Program-made: the position numbers and the translations under genes
Part shown: piece after piece, positions 34,161 to 46,239 of the stretch
Layout: each line of letters begins with the position of its first letter
Numbering within the stretch: the first letter of the stretch is position 1
Notes under the pieces: model-generated
What the model was told of the DNA's origin: nothing
What the model saw: the letters and a program-made list of their open reading frames with translations, nothing else
The model's database searches: none
Source of the DNA: Mycteria americana
Lineage: Eukaryota > Chordata > Aves > Ciconiiformes > Ciconiidae
Direction: 5' to 3'
Assembly: GCF_035582795.1 (NCBI RefSeq)
Contig: NC_134373.1
Location: 40,377,673-40,441,672, forward strand
DNA length: 64,000 bases

Positions 34161-37100
34161 TAACTGTTTGTGTTTGATTTTTACTGTTATTTTTAAGTCT
34201 AAGGCCAGACGAAAACGTGCTTGTTGGTAACGTAGCCTTCACCTTGTAATGGACACAACCACTGGCAAACTTTTGCCATGTGTGAAAACCGCACGCGTTG
34301 CGTTCCCACCAGGCTATTCTGTGTTCATTTATGAATAAGCAGTCACGTTATTTTACAGGTTATTTGTTTTTATATCAATTACATTGGAAATAGCCTTTAT
34401 TTTTGGGCTTAGTATGTACTCACCCTTGCTAACTGTGGTGTATGACTGTATGTCCACAGTAAAGCGTATGTAACCGGGATGAAATTGTATATTGGATGTT
34501 GCCAGTAAACAGTTATCTTAGAAGAATGTGTAAGCATGCAAATATAAATGATTGAACTTGAATGCTTAGATGCCTTTTTTCCTAAGTGAGACTTCTACAT
34601 CTACGTGTGAAAATCCTGGCCATAGCCCTTATGCTGTGCAGATTGAGTGTCCAGTGTGTTAACTGAATTATCTGAAAATCCTGTAGTGTTCCAAACAGCA
34701 TTTTAAATTAAATAGATGGTCCACTTCCTGCAAAGTGTTTCAGATTAAAAACTTGGGGATAGTTACTAAAATTACATAGGAAATACACACGCAGCAGTTG
34801 GTTCCCATACATAAGATGAACAGCTTCTTTCTTATCTTCCTTTCTGTATTGCATGTTTTCCTTCCTTCTCTCTCTCACTTATTTATCTGCTTCTAATCTG
34901 CGAGAAAATTATTTCTGCCTCTGTCTAGTCTGATCTCCTATATTGCAGAGCTGACCCTTCCTCAATTTGTAGCATTTATTCACTGCTTTTTTTTATCTGC
35001 CCTTTCGAACAGCGAGGAGTTGGACATCTGCTGCACATCACGATGTACGGTGTGGCGCATCGGGCGTTCCCAGCCGTCCCACCATCAAGTGAAGGCTGCC
35101 TTCCTCGCCCTGCTGGGTCAAGGCCACCTCGCCAGGCTCTGCACACCCAATTTAGGCACATCGCTGGCTGGGTTTATGGAAATGAAGAGTTTAGAAATGC
35201 ATGATTGAGGGAAAAAACCAGCATTGGCTTCATAGATACAGGCATACCAGGGTGTCGGGCAGAGCTGGGACCACCTCGTGTTCAGGTTGAGATAAAATTG
35301 CAGTACCTCAGCCCCACTGTCAGTTTGTACTGTCATCCCTGCTGTATACTTCTAGTCTTCAGAGGAAAACAGCGTCTTTTCTGGGTACTTGGTGTCCCTC
35401 TCATTCTTGGTACTGGAACCACAGGTTCAGAGTTCTTCATGTTTGTTATAAACAGCCCATTTGTTGTTCCTTATTCTGTAGTTTATGAAGTTGCTTTTTA
35501 ATAATTATTTGGTACATTTTTTAAAATAGACTTAATGAGTCAGAAATAGAACTGACAATGAGTCTTGCCTTTTAGAGTAAACATATTGAAATGAACCTTT
35601 CACAACTGAAAATCCCTGTTACCTCACCAGCTAACAAAAATACATTTTCCTATGAGATTCTTTGTGCTTCTGAAGACTATTGAGGCTCCTATCGAGCAAA
35701 GTGAAATGCAAGTTTGCGGCAAATTAAGAACCTTTTTGAAAGCAAAATCAAATCCAATTCAGCGGACCTTGTCCTGCTTGGTAGTTGTTTGGTGCAGTCA
35801 GCGATGGACCAGCACTAGCCATGTACCTCTTGCCAACAGCGAGTGCCTGAAAGTCAGCAACTAATTGCAATGTGACTCCAGTTTCAGTGACTTGGACACC
35901 TAAGACCGTGGCCCTGAGAGGTGAGGGAAACCTGACCGCTGGAACGTTGGCACGTGCTGCTGTCTTACTGCCGTAACGGGATCTATGGGGCTGAGCTAAT
36001 ATTTTAACTACAGGGAAGTGCAGGATATGCTGGAAGATGATGTGTGGAACAAAGAAAAACATTCCCGAGTCATCCTTTTTCAGAGCAGAACAAGGCACGA
36101 GATGGTAAATACTAGATTTCTTGTTCTGCCTTTATGTTCCGTGACGGGGTGGCATTGTGAGCTCTCCTTGCAAGACCCAGAGTTAAGGGATTATCAGAAC
36201 CATAAGGCTCTCTGTATATCCACGATACAAGAGGCAGATTAAAAAAGGATATACTATTTGATCAGCAGCTTCCTGCATATGGAAATCCTAGGTCACCTTG
36301 CTGTTCCTTGATGTTTGAAGCCTGCTATTAGGTTTCTGCAAGGAAAACGTGTGTTTTGCTACAGTTTTAAGGACCAAGACGGTGGAACGGAACGGTGCTG
36401 TGACATGCCAAGAAGTCGAGCGCTGAGCCCACGCGGGTCACTGGAGAGGGTCACCACGAGCCGGTCAGGTGGTGACTGCCGAGATGGTTTTGTTTGCAGC
36501 GTTTTCACACATATTTATTCAATAAGGCTTTTGTTTTACTGAAACTGAGAAACACTAGACGGCATTATCCTGATTTTGAAGTGACAGTGCCAAGGGGACT
36601 TCAGTAAGGGATTTGAAGGCAATTGAATCTGAAGAGTAAAGCTTTGCGATTGCTTAGTTATTTTTGAAGCAATGCTTACATTTAAGATTTATGTACAAAA
36701 CCAGGCTATATCAATAGTAGTGAAGTGGTTTCAGGCCAAGCCTTTTTCAAAGAAACTTATGAACAGAAGGTCATTTCTGAGTTCTTTCTTCTCTTGCAAA
36801 GAGACAAACACAAATCCCACCTCGCTGTATTTGTATAATATATAATACATTATTATGCTGCTGCATTTAGTAAGTGCTTGTACTTCCACAAAAATATCTA
36901 GAGCTTTATTCTTGATTATAGTGCACTGCCAACTGCAAGTAAAAGCAATTGTTATCTTCAGAGTTTCAGTGACCTATTAGGAAGATATAAATTGTGACAA
37001 GATCTTTTTTTCTCTCTGTAAACTTCTAAAGCCTCATCTTACAGTCTCTAAACCCCATCTTAAAAATACATAATACAGAGACTTTGTTGAATCCTCTGAT

Positions 37101-38850
37101 GATACTAGAATATTGAATCATCTTTGTATAATTATGCTGGTGAATATAAAGTATCATTGTTTTCAGTATCTTTCATGAAAGCTGTTTTGACCTTCAGATT
37201 AAAGGATCCATATGGATTTCCAAATGAAAAAGTTAGGGCTCCTGTTTAAAACTAGAGCTCCAGTTTGGCATGCAGACATCAGATGTGCTTCCACTTGAAA
37301 AAACGCAATTGTACCAGCGTATATCCCATCTGAATTTTTCTCCTGGGTAAACTCTTATAAATGAGTGCATCGTGCATAATGAGGATTGGAGGTTAGCTGC
37401 TTCCAGTGAATTCCTTTTCAAAGTGCGAGAAAGACGCAGAGCAGCAAGGAGGAGAAATCCATTGGTATTTGAGCTCTGTAGGATGAAGAGGTTTGCTGCT
37501 GGGGGAAGATCAAGAGGAGGCAGTAGGAATATTTTGGGCACTTCTGAAGGAGAGATGGAGACCATCTGGTAGAGAGGATGCTTAAAGGAAGAATGCCAGG
37601 ACAGAGATAAAAGTAAAGGGAAAGGAAATAGTGACTGAGTAACATCAAAGAACGAGGCTGACTATAGAGCAGAAATGAAGAAGTAGCAGTGACCCAACGT
37701 AGGCAAATCATAATACAAATGGTGGCACTGGGCAATGGATCCATATGACTCTGTGAAGGCCCAGGGGAAAAGCTCAGTATTTTAATTTCAGGAAAGTCTC
37801 CAGGAAAGTGGTGTTGACATCTTTGGAAGGCTTATAATTTAAAACTGATGCAGTAAGCAGGGTTCCTGCTGTTTCAGAAATACTGTCCTGGAGTCTAATC
37901 CAGATACTGTCACTATAGCAGAATTTAAAATGGAGAGACGCCAAGAAGAATGTTTCTTCCCTCATCAGCATCAGCATCTTTTCATTTGAATGATTTTAAG
38001 GGTATTAGAAGTTTCCGTTGAATTGCCTCCTAAGGCTCATGTCCTGAAGAAATGGTTGGTGTGTGGTCCTTCTCTGTGTTTAAGCTAGAGCTGATCTCAT
38101 GTGAAAAAGGGAGATGCTGGGTTTGCTTTGCTTCTGCTGAAGGAGAATAGCTGTTGGCCAGTCCCCTTCTCTTGCCAAAGCCTGGAAAACGTTTCTGTCA
38201 CTGGAATTCCACCGAGAGTGAAACTATGGCAATCCGCATGGTTTCTGTGGATAAAGCAACACAGGGTAAAAAAGTCTCATAATCCTTTGTGCCTTGGTTC
38301 TCCTTAGCATTGCTTCTCACCAGCCCTAAAGGCAGACAGTTGGGGCAGGTGACAAGTGTAATTATAAAGACTGGCTGTGCTCCTGTCTCTCTCCACCTTC
38401 CTTCTTCCCATCTGCCTTTAGGAGGAAACTTTCTGCATCCTAGAGGAACTGTACTTTTAGGGGTAAATACCTTTGTGGATTCAAGATCAAGGCCTGAAAT
38501 AATCTCTTGGGGTTTTTCCTTTTCTTTTTTTTTTTGACCAAACAGGTGTGTTGCTTTTTACTGAAGTCAGTCCAAAGGAATAAAAAGAAGAAAGTACTTC
38601 CAGAGGGTGATTAATCCCATCTTAAAACAAGTGTGTAAGACAGGTAGGATAAATCTCTCTCTGAAAATGCCAATCTGTCACCACTATCTATAGAAGGAGC
38701 CTTCACGAGTAGCTTAGAGTAGGTGTTTGACTTTTACACAGTTAAATTTAGATGAGATGATTGCCACTTTTTAAGTCAGTCAAAGTGTTTGTTTATCAAT
38801 GATTAACCATAATAGATTGAAAAGCTGCAAGAGATAACAAAAGTAAAAAT
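34160..38850. other. Gene-free stretch
   Basis: Unique sequence, AT-rich except for small mixed patches near 35020-35180 and 36380-36490. Frames up to 116 codons on both strands lack domains. No RNA gene, long microsatellite or transposon was recognised. Confidence 0.55.
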
Positions 38851-38859
38851 ATAATGCCG

Positions 38860-38913
38860 TTGATAGAGATACCACATAATAAGAAATTGATAGAGTCATC
38901 ACATAATAAGAAA
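38860..38913. repeat. 27-bp tandem duplication
   Basis: Copies at 38860-38886 and 38887-38913 are directly adjacent, share TTGATAGAG at the start and CACATAATAAGAAA at the end, and differ at three central positions. Confidence 0.92.
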
Positions 38914-38919
38914 TAGCAG

Positions 38920-39880
38920 TAATGACAATTGCAGATGGTTAACATTTACATTCCCTATTGTTTTTATTTTACTGTTAAATCTTCCCAGATTTTAGGTCTC
39001 GTTTGATCTGAAGAAGGAAAAATTTGCCTCTGCTTTGGTGCAAGCAAAAACTGCTGAAATATTTGTAGGATAAAGAATCGATTTGTCCTGGAAATGTCAA
39101 TTCTTATATGTAAGGTCATTAATCCATAAAATGAATTTGCAAACATTTATAAGTTTCCTTTAGTGTTGTTGGTGTTTTACTTGGCGTGCTTCTGACTGTT
39201 CTCTAAATGAAGATTTCACTCAGAAGATCCTGCAAGGAGTGCACTGGCAGTTTGCAGGACTTGGTTTTGCATGCGTCTTGACCCAATGTATACAGTCAGT
39301 TACACGGAAATAAACATGCTTGTCATTTAAGAGAATTAATCATATTTCAGGCTGTTACCCAAGGGTTTCATTGTGTACGATGCTTTCACCAGTCATAACC
39401 ATATTGCAAAAGTAAATAGATAAAATCGCTTTTCCTATACAAAAATTAATTCCTGACGGTAGCCTAGTTTGGAGAATAGATAAAGCTTGCAGAAAAACAG
39501 TAGATGCTCAGACGTCTCAGAATATTGGGACACTAAGAATTTTAAACGAAGTTGGAAAAAGCATATGGTATATATGGACGGGAAATCCTGTGGTACTTTT
39601 GATTTTACACAGGAAAAAAAGTAGTTGCTTAGGTTCATAAATCTGTTGTATGCAGTATTCAAATAGAGATTTTCATGATCTTAGCTTTCCTCTTTCTTTA
39701 AAACATTGCTTTCAAGTACAGATGGGCCCATACCGCAAGTTTGGGGTCCAGATTTGGATTTGGACCTAACATTCATCAGACTGTAGGCATATTTGAACCT
39801 AGCATCTGAGGTCAGGCTCTGGTAGAATTAACAGCCTACTGCAAAGGTCTGGATTGAGTCAATCTCCCCCATATTTCAAG
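38920..39880. other. Gene-free stretch
   Basis: AT-rich unique sequence with nothing interpretable. Confidence 0.5.
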
Positions 39881-39889
39881 GCATAGGTG

Positions 39890-40180
39890 TGGAAAATATA
39901 AGGATCTGATTTGACCTGGTCTCTAACTTCAAGGTATTTACATTTTAAAATGAAAGACTTTTAATGGAGTGGGAGGCTGTGATTATTGTTGTGCCTGAAG
40001 GATAAAATTGCATATGGGGATCCAATGCCCTAAGTGCTGTTGGAGATTATAACAAGAGACAGGAACTGCCTAAAATAGTTTCCAACCTAAATACTTGTCC
40101 AAGGTCAAGAAGCGTACCTATGACAAAGTACTCAGGTCCCTGATTTATAATCCAGTACTTTTACCACAATATGGTTGTCC
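39890..40180 (+). mobile_element. Decayed ancient interspersed repeat (family uncertain)
   Basis: The 3' part at 40099-40175 follows, with many substitutions, a pattern familiar from old amniote repeats: a 'CCAAGGTCA...' word, then a 'CAGGTCCCTGA' word, then 'TCCAGTACTTTTACCACA'. Upstream, a 'CTGGTCTCTAACTTCAAGGTATTTACA' sequence at about 39918-39944 also fits the internal part of such elements. No termini or target-site duplication are visible, so the family is not named. Confidence 0.4.
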
Positions 40181-42480
40181 AAGTATAATTCTTGCCTTGT
40201 TCCTAGAATAGGATATAATACATTAATAAAACCGTACACCTAGATGCAGAACGAGACTTAGACTGCAAATGCTCCGAGTTCCTCTTTAGGCTGCGAATCC
40301 CTCATATTTCTGAGATTAATGGCTTCTAATCCGTTTTTAAATGTTCCATGTGGATAGTGAAGGCGTAACTATCAAAACACTGTAAAATCATAATGTCTGT
40401 GTAGCTATAAATTACTGTTTTCAAAATGAGCTGGAGGTCTCCAACTTATTCCTAAGTGCAAAATCTTAGATAACATAAAACTGCTCAAAAATGACTAGAA
40501 GCAAGTTTTCTGGCTTTTGCCAAAAGGAAGACAATTGTGGGTCTGTCCACTAGCTCCATAGCAGTGTCCGTATTGGTGACACTGAAACTAGTCCTAAACA
40601 GTATAGAATAAATAGATTGAAAGTGTTTCAGATCAGAGATCAATTGAAAGAACTGAGGTTTTTTGCATATTTCTCTGATATGTCTCTCTTATTTTTCATT
40701 TGTCCAATTCTGAACTACTTCGTACGAGAGAGACGTTGATGGTGTATTCAACTGATGGTAAAGTACTGGTTCCATGACAGATGGTTTAAGAAAAAATGTT
40801 GAAGAGGGTATTGGCTTAGAGCATTTTCTTAGGCCAAATATGTACCGGGCATTTCAGAAAGCAGGTAGAAGAGAACTTCCAACTCACTATTATTTGAGTT
40901 AAATACAAATGCAACAATTACTTTTAAGGAAGAAAAAGATGCATGATTTAAAAGATCATTAAGATAGCCTTTTGTGGGGCACAGAAAAAACCTTTACAGA
41001 TGTTATTGGCTCTTTGGGATTATACTAAAATAAAAATTTGGAGAAATGCCTCATTTGAATTTATACTCCCTTTGTGGTCCATCAAAAAGGATTCACCTCC
41101 TATTCAAATGACTAGTCAATATGTTAGTCAGATCAAATACCACTAATAAGATGCTAAAAATGCTTCTGAGGAACAAGGGGATTTCTTTAACAAGCCATAA
41201 AGTGCTTTTTAATCCATTTCTGACTTGTTAAGTTCTTTGGGATTCTCACAACTGTTCCATCATGACGCAGTTTCAATCCTTTGTGCAGAAAGAAAAAATC
41301 AAGGTGTAAATCAAGGGCAGCGCATAGATATTGCTTTTCCTCTCCAACTGTTCCCAAAGCCACTGTGGTCCTCGTACTTTCCTATCTCACGTCTATTTAA
41401 GACACTGTGCTGGTGGGCGTTTTGGCTTGATAAAGCTATATTTAATGAGATTGCCAAGTCATAGAGCCTAAGTTTTGTTAAGGATTCAAAACAACATAAA
41501 AGAATGAAACCTTGTTGCCTCACTACAACAGAAATAGGAGACTTTGAAGAGAAGGGGTGCTCCTGGTACCCTGAGACAAGGAAAATCTGATTTCTCAGCT
41601 GCTTTGCAAACAGTGCTCTCTCCTTTGCGTTGAAGAGCTATCTGCTGAGTTATCTGTCTGAGAAAAGTGGCCTAATATTGCAGTTTTGCTGCAGACACAG
41701 CCTCAGCTGCATGGGGCCCAGGGACGTAGGAGTTCTCCAGATATATCTTTCTAACAGTGGAAAGAAATGCTGAATAGATGAAGACATTATGAAGAGGCTG
41801 ATGAGAGGGTGTTTTCTTGCATATCTTCCTGGTCACATCAGCAGAGCAAAATTCTTCTGTAGTTTAGCTCTGAGTTTCAAGAATGATCCTTAACATTTGC
41901 CCGATATCCGGGATGCATTTCCCATCTTGGTGATGTCAGTGGCAAAACCCCTCAGCCCCTTTTGCTTCAGTTGCAGTTTCATAGCCCTCACTTTAATTTT
42001 CTTCTTCTTTTTTTTTTTTTCTTTTTAACTAAACGTATCTAAGTTTTGGGATCTGACCCACAATTAGAAACTAAACACCTAATTTAAAAAAAAAAAAAAA
42101 AGCAAAGTGTTTCTGATTAGGTTGTTTTCCTTCCTGACTTTGCTCACCTCTGTAGAGATCAGAATAAGTCGAACTTCATAATCCACTACCAAGTCTTTGG
42201 AGGTAACCCTGAAAATGGCATATAAAATCCCCCTTATGACTTCTTTTCTTTGCTGAAAGCACAGTGCATCTGACCATCCCTATAATTTCTGATTGATTTA
42301 ATTTGTAGCTGATGTTGTAGTGTACGGCACACAAGTTTATCTCTAAATTTTGTGTGGAATATGGGGCACCGTCTTATAACGCAATTTATTCAATAAAAGT
42401 AAATGAGTTCATTCATGAAAATAAGTTTTGTGGGATTGGGCCTGTGAATACCAACCATTTGGGACTGAGAAAATAAATAG
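40180..42480. other. Gene-free stretch with T and A runs
   Basis: AT-rich unique sequence. A pyrimidine tract lies at 41999-42026 and a 16-A run at 42086-42101. No domain-bearing frame. Confidence 0.55.
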
Positions 42481-42487
42481 CAATGTT

Positions 42488-42523
42488 TAATAAATATACA
42501 GTGCACTAAGACTATATTTATTA
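42488..42523. repeat. Inverted repeat with 11-bp arms and nested palindrome
   Basis: TAATAAATATA (42488-42498) and TATATTTATTA (42513-42523) are exact reverse complements separated by 14 bases. The spacer itself holds AGTGCACT (42500-42507), an 8-bp palindrome. The AT-rich arms make cruciform extrusion plausible. Confidence 0.95.
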
Positions 42524-42529
42524 GTCTTT

Positions 42530-45110
42530 TGACATTTTTATCTGGCTCCTATAAAGAAGTCTTTGGAGCTGGGACAGCAACTGGTGCAGGTAAATTTCCT
42601 ACATTGTGAAAGGATCTGGTATTCAGTTTATGGGAAGCAGGCCTGAGCAGATGTGAAAAGTTCAAATAAAGGAAGGCCAGATTAAACGCACTTTTGTGGC
42701 TGGAAAATCAAAACAGATGTTATTATTCAACCACAAAAAAATCTATGTGCACTTAAGTAGCATTAGGTGTCTGATCAGTTACATTTTTTTTTTTAGTGAA
42801 AATAACAAAACGATTATAAAATTATATAGGCTGATAAAATGCTTTAAAATGGTACCAACGGACTGAATAGTTTGGTCTTCTAGCTAATGGGAACCAAAGT
42901 AGATCTTACAAGACCAATAGAAATATTAGTAAATGTTCTGTTAGTAAATAGTAAATTTATTTTTGAAGGGAGAATCAAGAAAGGAAGATACAGACACTGG
43001 AGAAGGAATGAAAGTGAATAGACCCTCGTCTCTGAACCTCTGATGCCGATCAGACAAATAATGATTTAAGATGGGTGCATTTTACAACTGTCCATAATCT
43101 TTTCTGGACACCTGCCCATATGAAAGGTTGGTGTTGGCAGGGGATGCTGGCGGTCTTCAGGAGCCCTTGACAACAAGCAAATGTGAATGTTGTCAAAGAG
43201 TTTTAAAAATTCTTTCTAATTAAAAGAAAATGCAATTTATGTTCAGAAATGTGTATATTAAAGAAAACACCTAAAATAAATGGAATAACACAGAAGGACT
43301 GAAGTGGGTATCTTTGTAAAAGCCAGGTTAGGCAGGCCTTCTTAAATATGTCGGATAAAATGGGGAGCTGCTGACCATTGCTTCCCTCTTCAGGGGGAAA
43401 TGGAGTCTGAGACATGAATATCTCAAGAATGGCAAAAGAGAGGACAAAGCTGCAGTCCGTTTTTGTTGCAATTGTTTGAGCTGCTGCATAAATACCGAGG
43501 GTTTGCATGTTTGGGCGGATGTTGTGTAACAACAGAGATTTATCCTGTCCACGCTGTCGTTCAGTAATTGATCATTGCTTGCCTGCTTCCTTCAGCATCA
43601 CCAAGCCTGATCTCCGTTGACCTCCAAACTTACCTTTAGGCTACCCTTTCACATCTGCTCCTTTTCCAAAGACGAAATTGCCCTGCACTGCTGAAATGTC
43701 TGAACCCCTTGGTACGGGCAGTATGTGGGAGACGGAGTATTGCAATGTTCGGGAGACACGAGGTTTCTCCCCAGCCCTTCTGCTTTCCTGCATCATTTCT
43801 GGGGAGAAGTCACATAAATCTACTCTGAAGAACTGGACTCATCTGCAATGCAGAAATAAGGGTGGTATAGCCAAAGGATGGCTAGCCTACCACGTAATTA
43901 GGACTCGCGGCTTTGCTCGGTGAATGTATAGCTCATTTATTCCCTGCGTGCACGTCCCTAGGACTCATTTTTGCTGTGCGGTGTCCTCTCTCACATATTA
44001 AGATTACAGGGCGTTACCTCTTAGTTTAAAGCTGCAAAGATTGTTGCAGCTAATTTGGGCTCTGCTCTGGTCCTAAAGCTCCGTGATTAGTAGCAGTTAA
44101 TAACTGCTCTTGGTATCTAGGTCGTTTTAGAAAAAAAGAGTTGTAGCTCCTCAGTCACACAAGCCTTCTCTAGTTTTCCCTTACTTATTTAAAAATGCAG
44201 CCATGCCAGAGGCCACACCTTTTAGAAAGGTGACTACTTAGCCGTGATCCATACATTTGTTAACCAGTTGGTTTCTGGGAAGAGTGCAAAACTGAAAAAG
44301 CCCACTGAAAACATGATTAAATGTTAATTCTAAAGATGAAATCCTGGCTGGCTTTCAGGCAATGTCAGGCTCCTAAAAGCCAAAACCAAAAGGTTTTTAA
44401 AGGTCTGAAATTCCTATTAAAGTCTGCATTTTAGTGACCTAAATCCAATTGAAATACTGCGTAATTAAGACTTCCCAGACACTTGGGGTTTATTTCTAAG
44501 AATCGCTTAGATGACCTGTAGGCAACTTTCAGAATTTTCAAGGTACTATGTAATTTTAAAACTATGAATGCTGGCCATTTCTATCAGGCACCTTAGCAAG
44601 CCTGTGTAAAAATGCATATTCCTTAAGAAAAAAAAAATCTTTTGTGGCTTCAAGACACAGCTAATATTATTGCCTCTTCTCCCTTGAAAAGTTCCTTCCC
44701 ATTCTCAAGGAAAGTGTTGTTTGGATATTGCTGTGACGGTGGGAGAAACATAATGTGGGAAAAGGAGAAGGGACCCTTTGTCTTTGCCTTCTTTTGTAAT
44801 GTGGATGTTAAGTATCTCACTGATGCAAAAGGGTCGGAAAGAGCAAAATGTGTAAATAATTTAATAGGGAAAAGAATTGTAAGATAGCAATTCACCAAAG
44901 TAAGGACAATAGAGTACAAAATGCCATAAAAGATAATGGGCTTATATGAATTGGCATGTGTTAGTGATTATGCAATCATTCATTTCCCACAGATTTCTTT
45001 TTATAGGAAACTTCGGAAAATCCCTAAAGAACTGACCGAGTAATTTAACCACAACAGGTTTCTTTTCAACATGGCTAGGAGTGGGCGATAAGTATTTTCA
45101 CATATTTATG
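42530..45110. other. Gene-free stretch
   Basis: AT-rich unique sequence with no recognised genes. A 17-base inverted repeat of AGCAGTTA/TAACTGCT with a one-base spacer lies at 44092-44108 and presents two MYB-like TAACTG cores. Confidence 0.55.
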
Positions 45111-45120
45111 CACTGATGGC

Positions 45121-45310
45121 TTGTTTTCATCTGCTGGAAGCGCTGGCGCAGAAGAAGGCAGAGGACGGTGGCTTAGCCCCACGCCGAGCGGGTTCTCCTC
45201 CTGCCACCCGCCGCGTGGGACCAGGCGGCAGAGATCCAGGCGGGAAGGGACTCGTGATTGGGAGCCTTGAGGTTTGGTCCATGCCCGACGCGACAGGCGC
45301 TGGGGAGGCT
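45121..45310. other. Short CpG-dense patch
   Basis: About 16 CpGs fall in 45121-45300, against strong CpG scarcity on either side. GC is high. At under 200 bases it is shorter than a conventional CpG island. It could be a small promoter or enhancer-associated island, or a GC-biased conversion patch. Multiple overlapping open frames on both strands here reflect composition. Confidence 0.6.
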
Positions 45311-45540
45311 GAGGAGAGGGATTTCTGCTCCAGAGAGTGTTTCCAGCTCTGGGCTGGATGCAAATCCCTCTGGCTTGCAGCAAGCAGCTGAGCTCTCCTC
45401 GGTCACTGGCAAAAGTAGTCATTTGCTTCCTTGCTGTCATAAACTGTTTAAATACTTGTATTTCTGGCAACAGTTTTCCTTCACCAGTGGGCTAAGGAAA
45501 ACAAGACCTTGATTCACACTTCTGAGTTTCTTAATGGTTT

Positions 45541-45880
45541 TTTTCTTTTTTTTTTTTCTTTTTTAAACAGGTTATTTTCCTTGCAGTCTTCAGAGCAGTT
45601 GCTCGCAGCCTCGAAATGTCTCTGCTGCTTCAAGACGTGCCACCGGAGGACTCGCCCCTCGCCAGACTGCCTCGTTCCAGGGAGGCCCTGACCAGCCCCA
45701 GCATCCTCATGTGTGTATCACGTATCTCATACTCTTCTTCTGCTAAGGCATCTCTGACCCGAGCGGCTGCCGGGGAGGTGTGGAGGCTGCTCCCCACTTG
45801 CAGCTCCTTTCCTTGCTCCGCTCCCCTTCCCGGGGCTGTTCTGCTGACGTTGGCAGCGCTCGCCCTGGAAACGGGGAACC
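45541..45880. other. Polypyrimidine tract with acceptor-like AG, then GC-richer DNA
   Basis: A long T/C tract (45538-45565) ends in AAACAG, which has the form of a strong 3' splice site, and GC-richer sequence follows. This could be a chance resemblance or the start of an exon of an untranslated transcript. No matching donor or coding content was recognised. Confidence 0.25.
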
Positions 45881-45990
45881 TGCTCATTGTACTTTCTCAT
45901 TGCATATGCTCATCTACGGCTTTACCTGATTTCAGCGTTGTCCAATTAATACTTTTAACAGGGTGCATTGCACGGGAGCCGGCAGCACGC

Positions 45991-46060
45991 TTTGCTTTGC
46001 TTTGCTTTGCTTTGCTTTGCTTTGCTTTGCTTTGCTTTGCTTTGCTTTGCTTTGCTCTGC
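45991..46060. repeat. (TTTGC)13 microsatellite
   Basis: Thirteen perfect TTTGC units span 45991-46055, followed by degenerate TCTGC and TCCGC units. A 5-base period keeps every frame open, because no stop codon arises. This explains the 206-codon frame at 45616-46236 with its ALLCF peptide repeats. Length polymorphism is likely. Confidence 0.98.
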
Positions 46061-46239
46061 TCCGCTCAGCCCTGTGGAGCAAGCATGCCCAAGCCGCGGT
46101 GGTAGTGACTGCCATCCCGCAAGGAGAAGACGGGCAGGTTTATGGTGTTTCTTGGAGCTTGGCAGACCTGTGGCACCAAAATATGGCATCCTGGCTCAGA
46201 GTAGGTAAAATGGGTTTAATCATACCTGTCTCATAAGAA

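Noticed and set aside
45616..46236. 206-codon plus-strand frame, the longest in the window
   Set aside because: Its middle is the translated (TTTGC)n repeat, which cannot produce stops. The rest is low-complexity and antisense to other open frames, with no domain.
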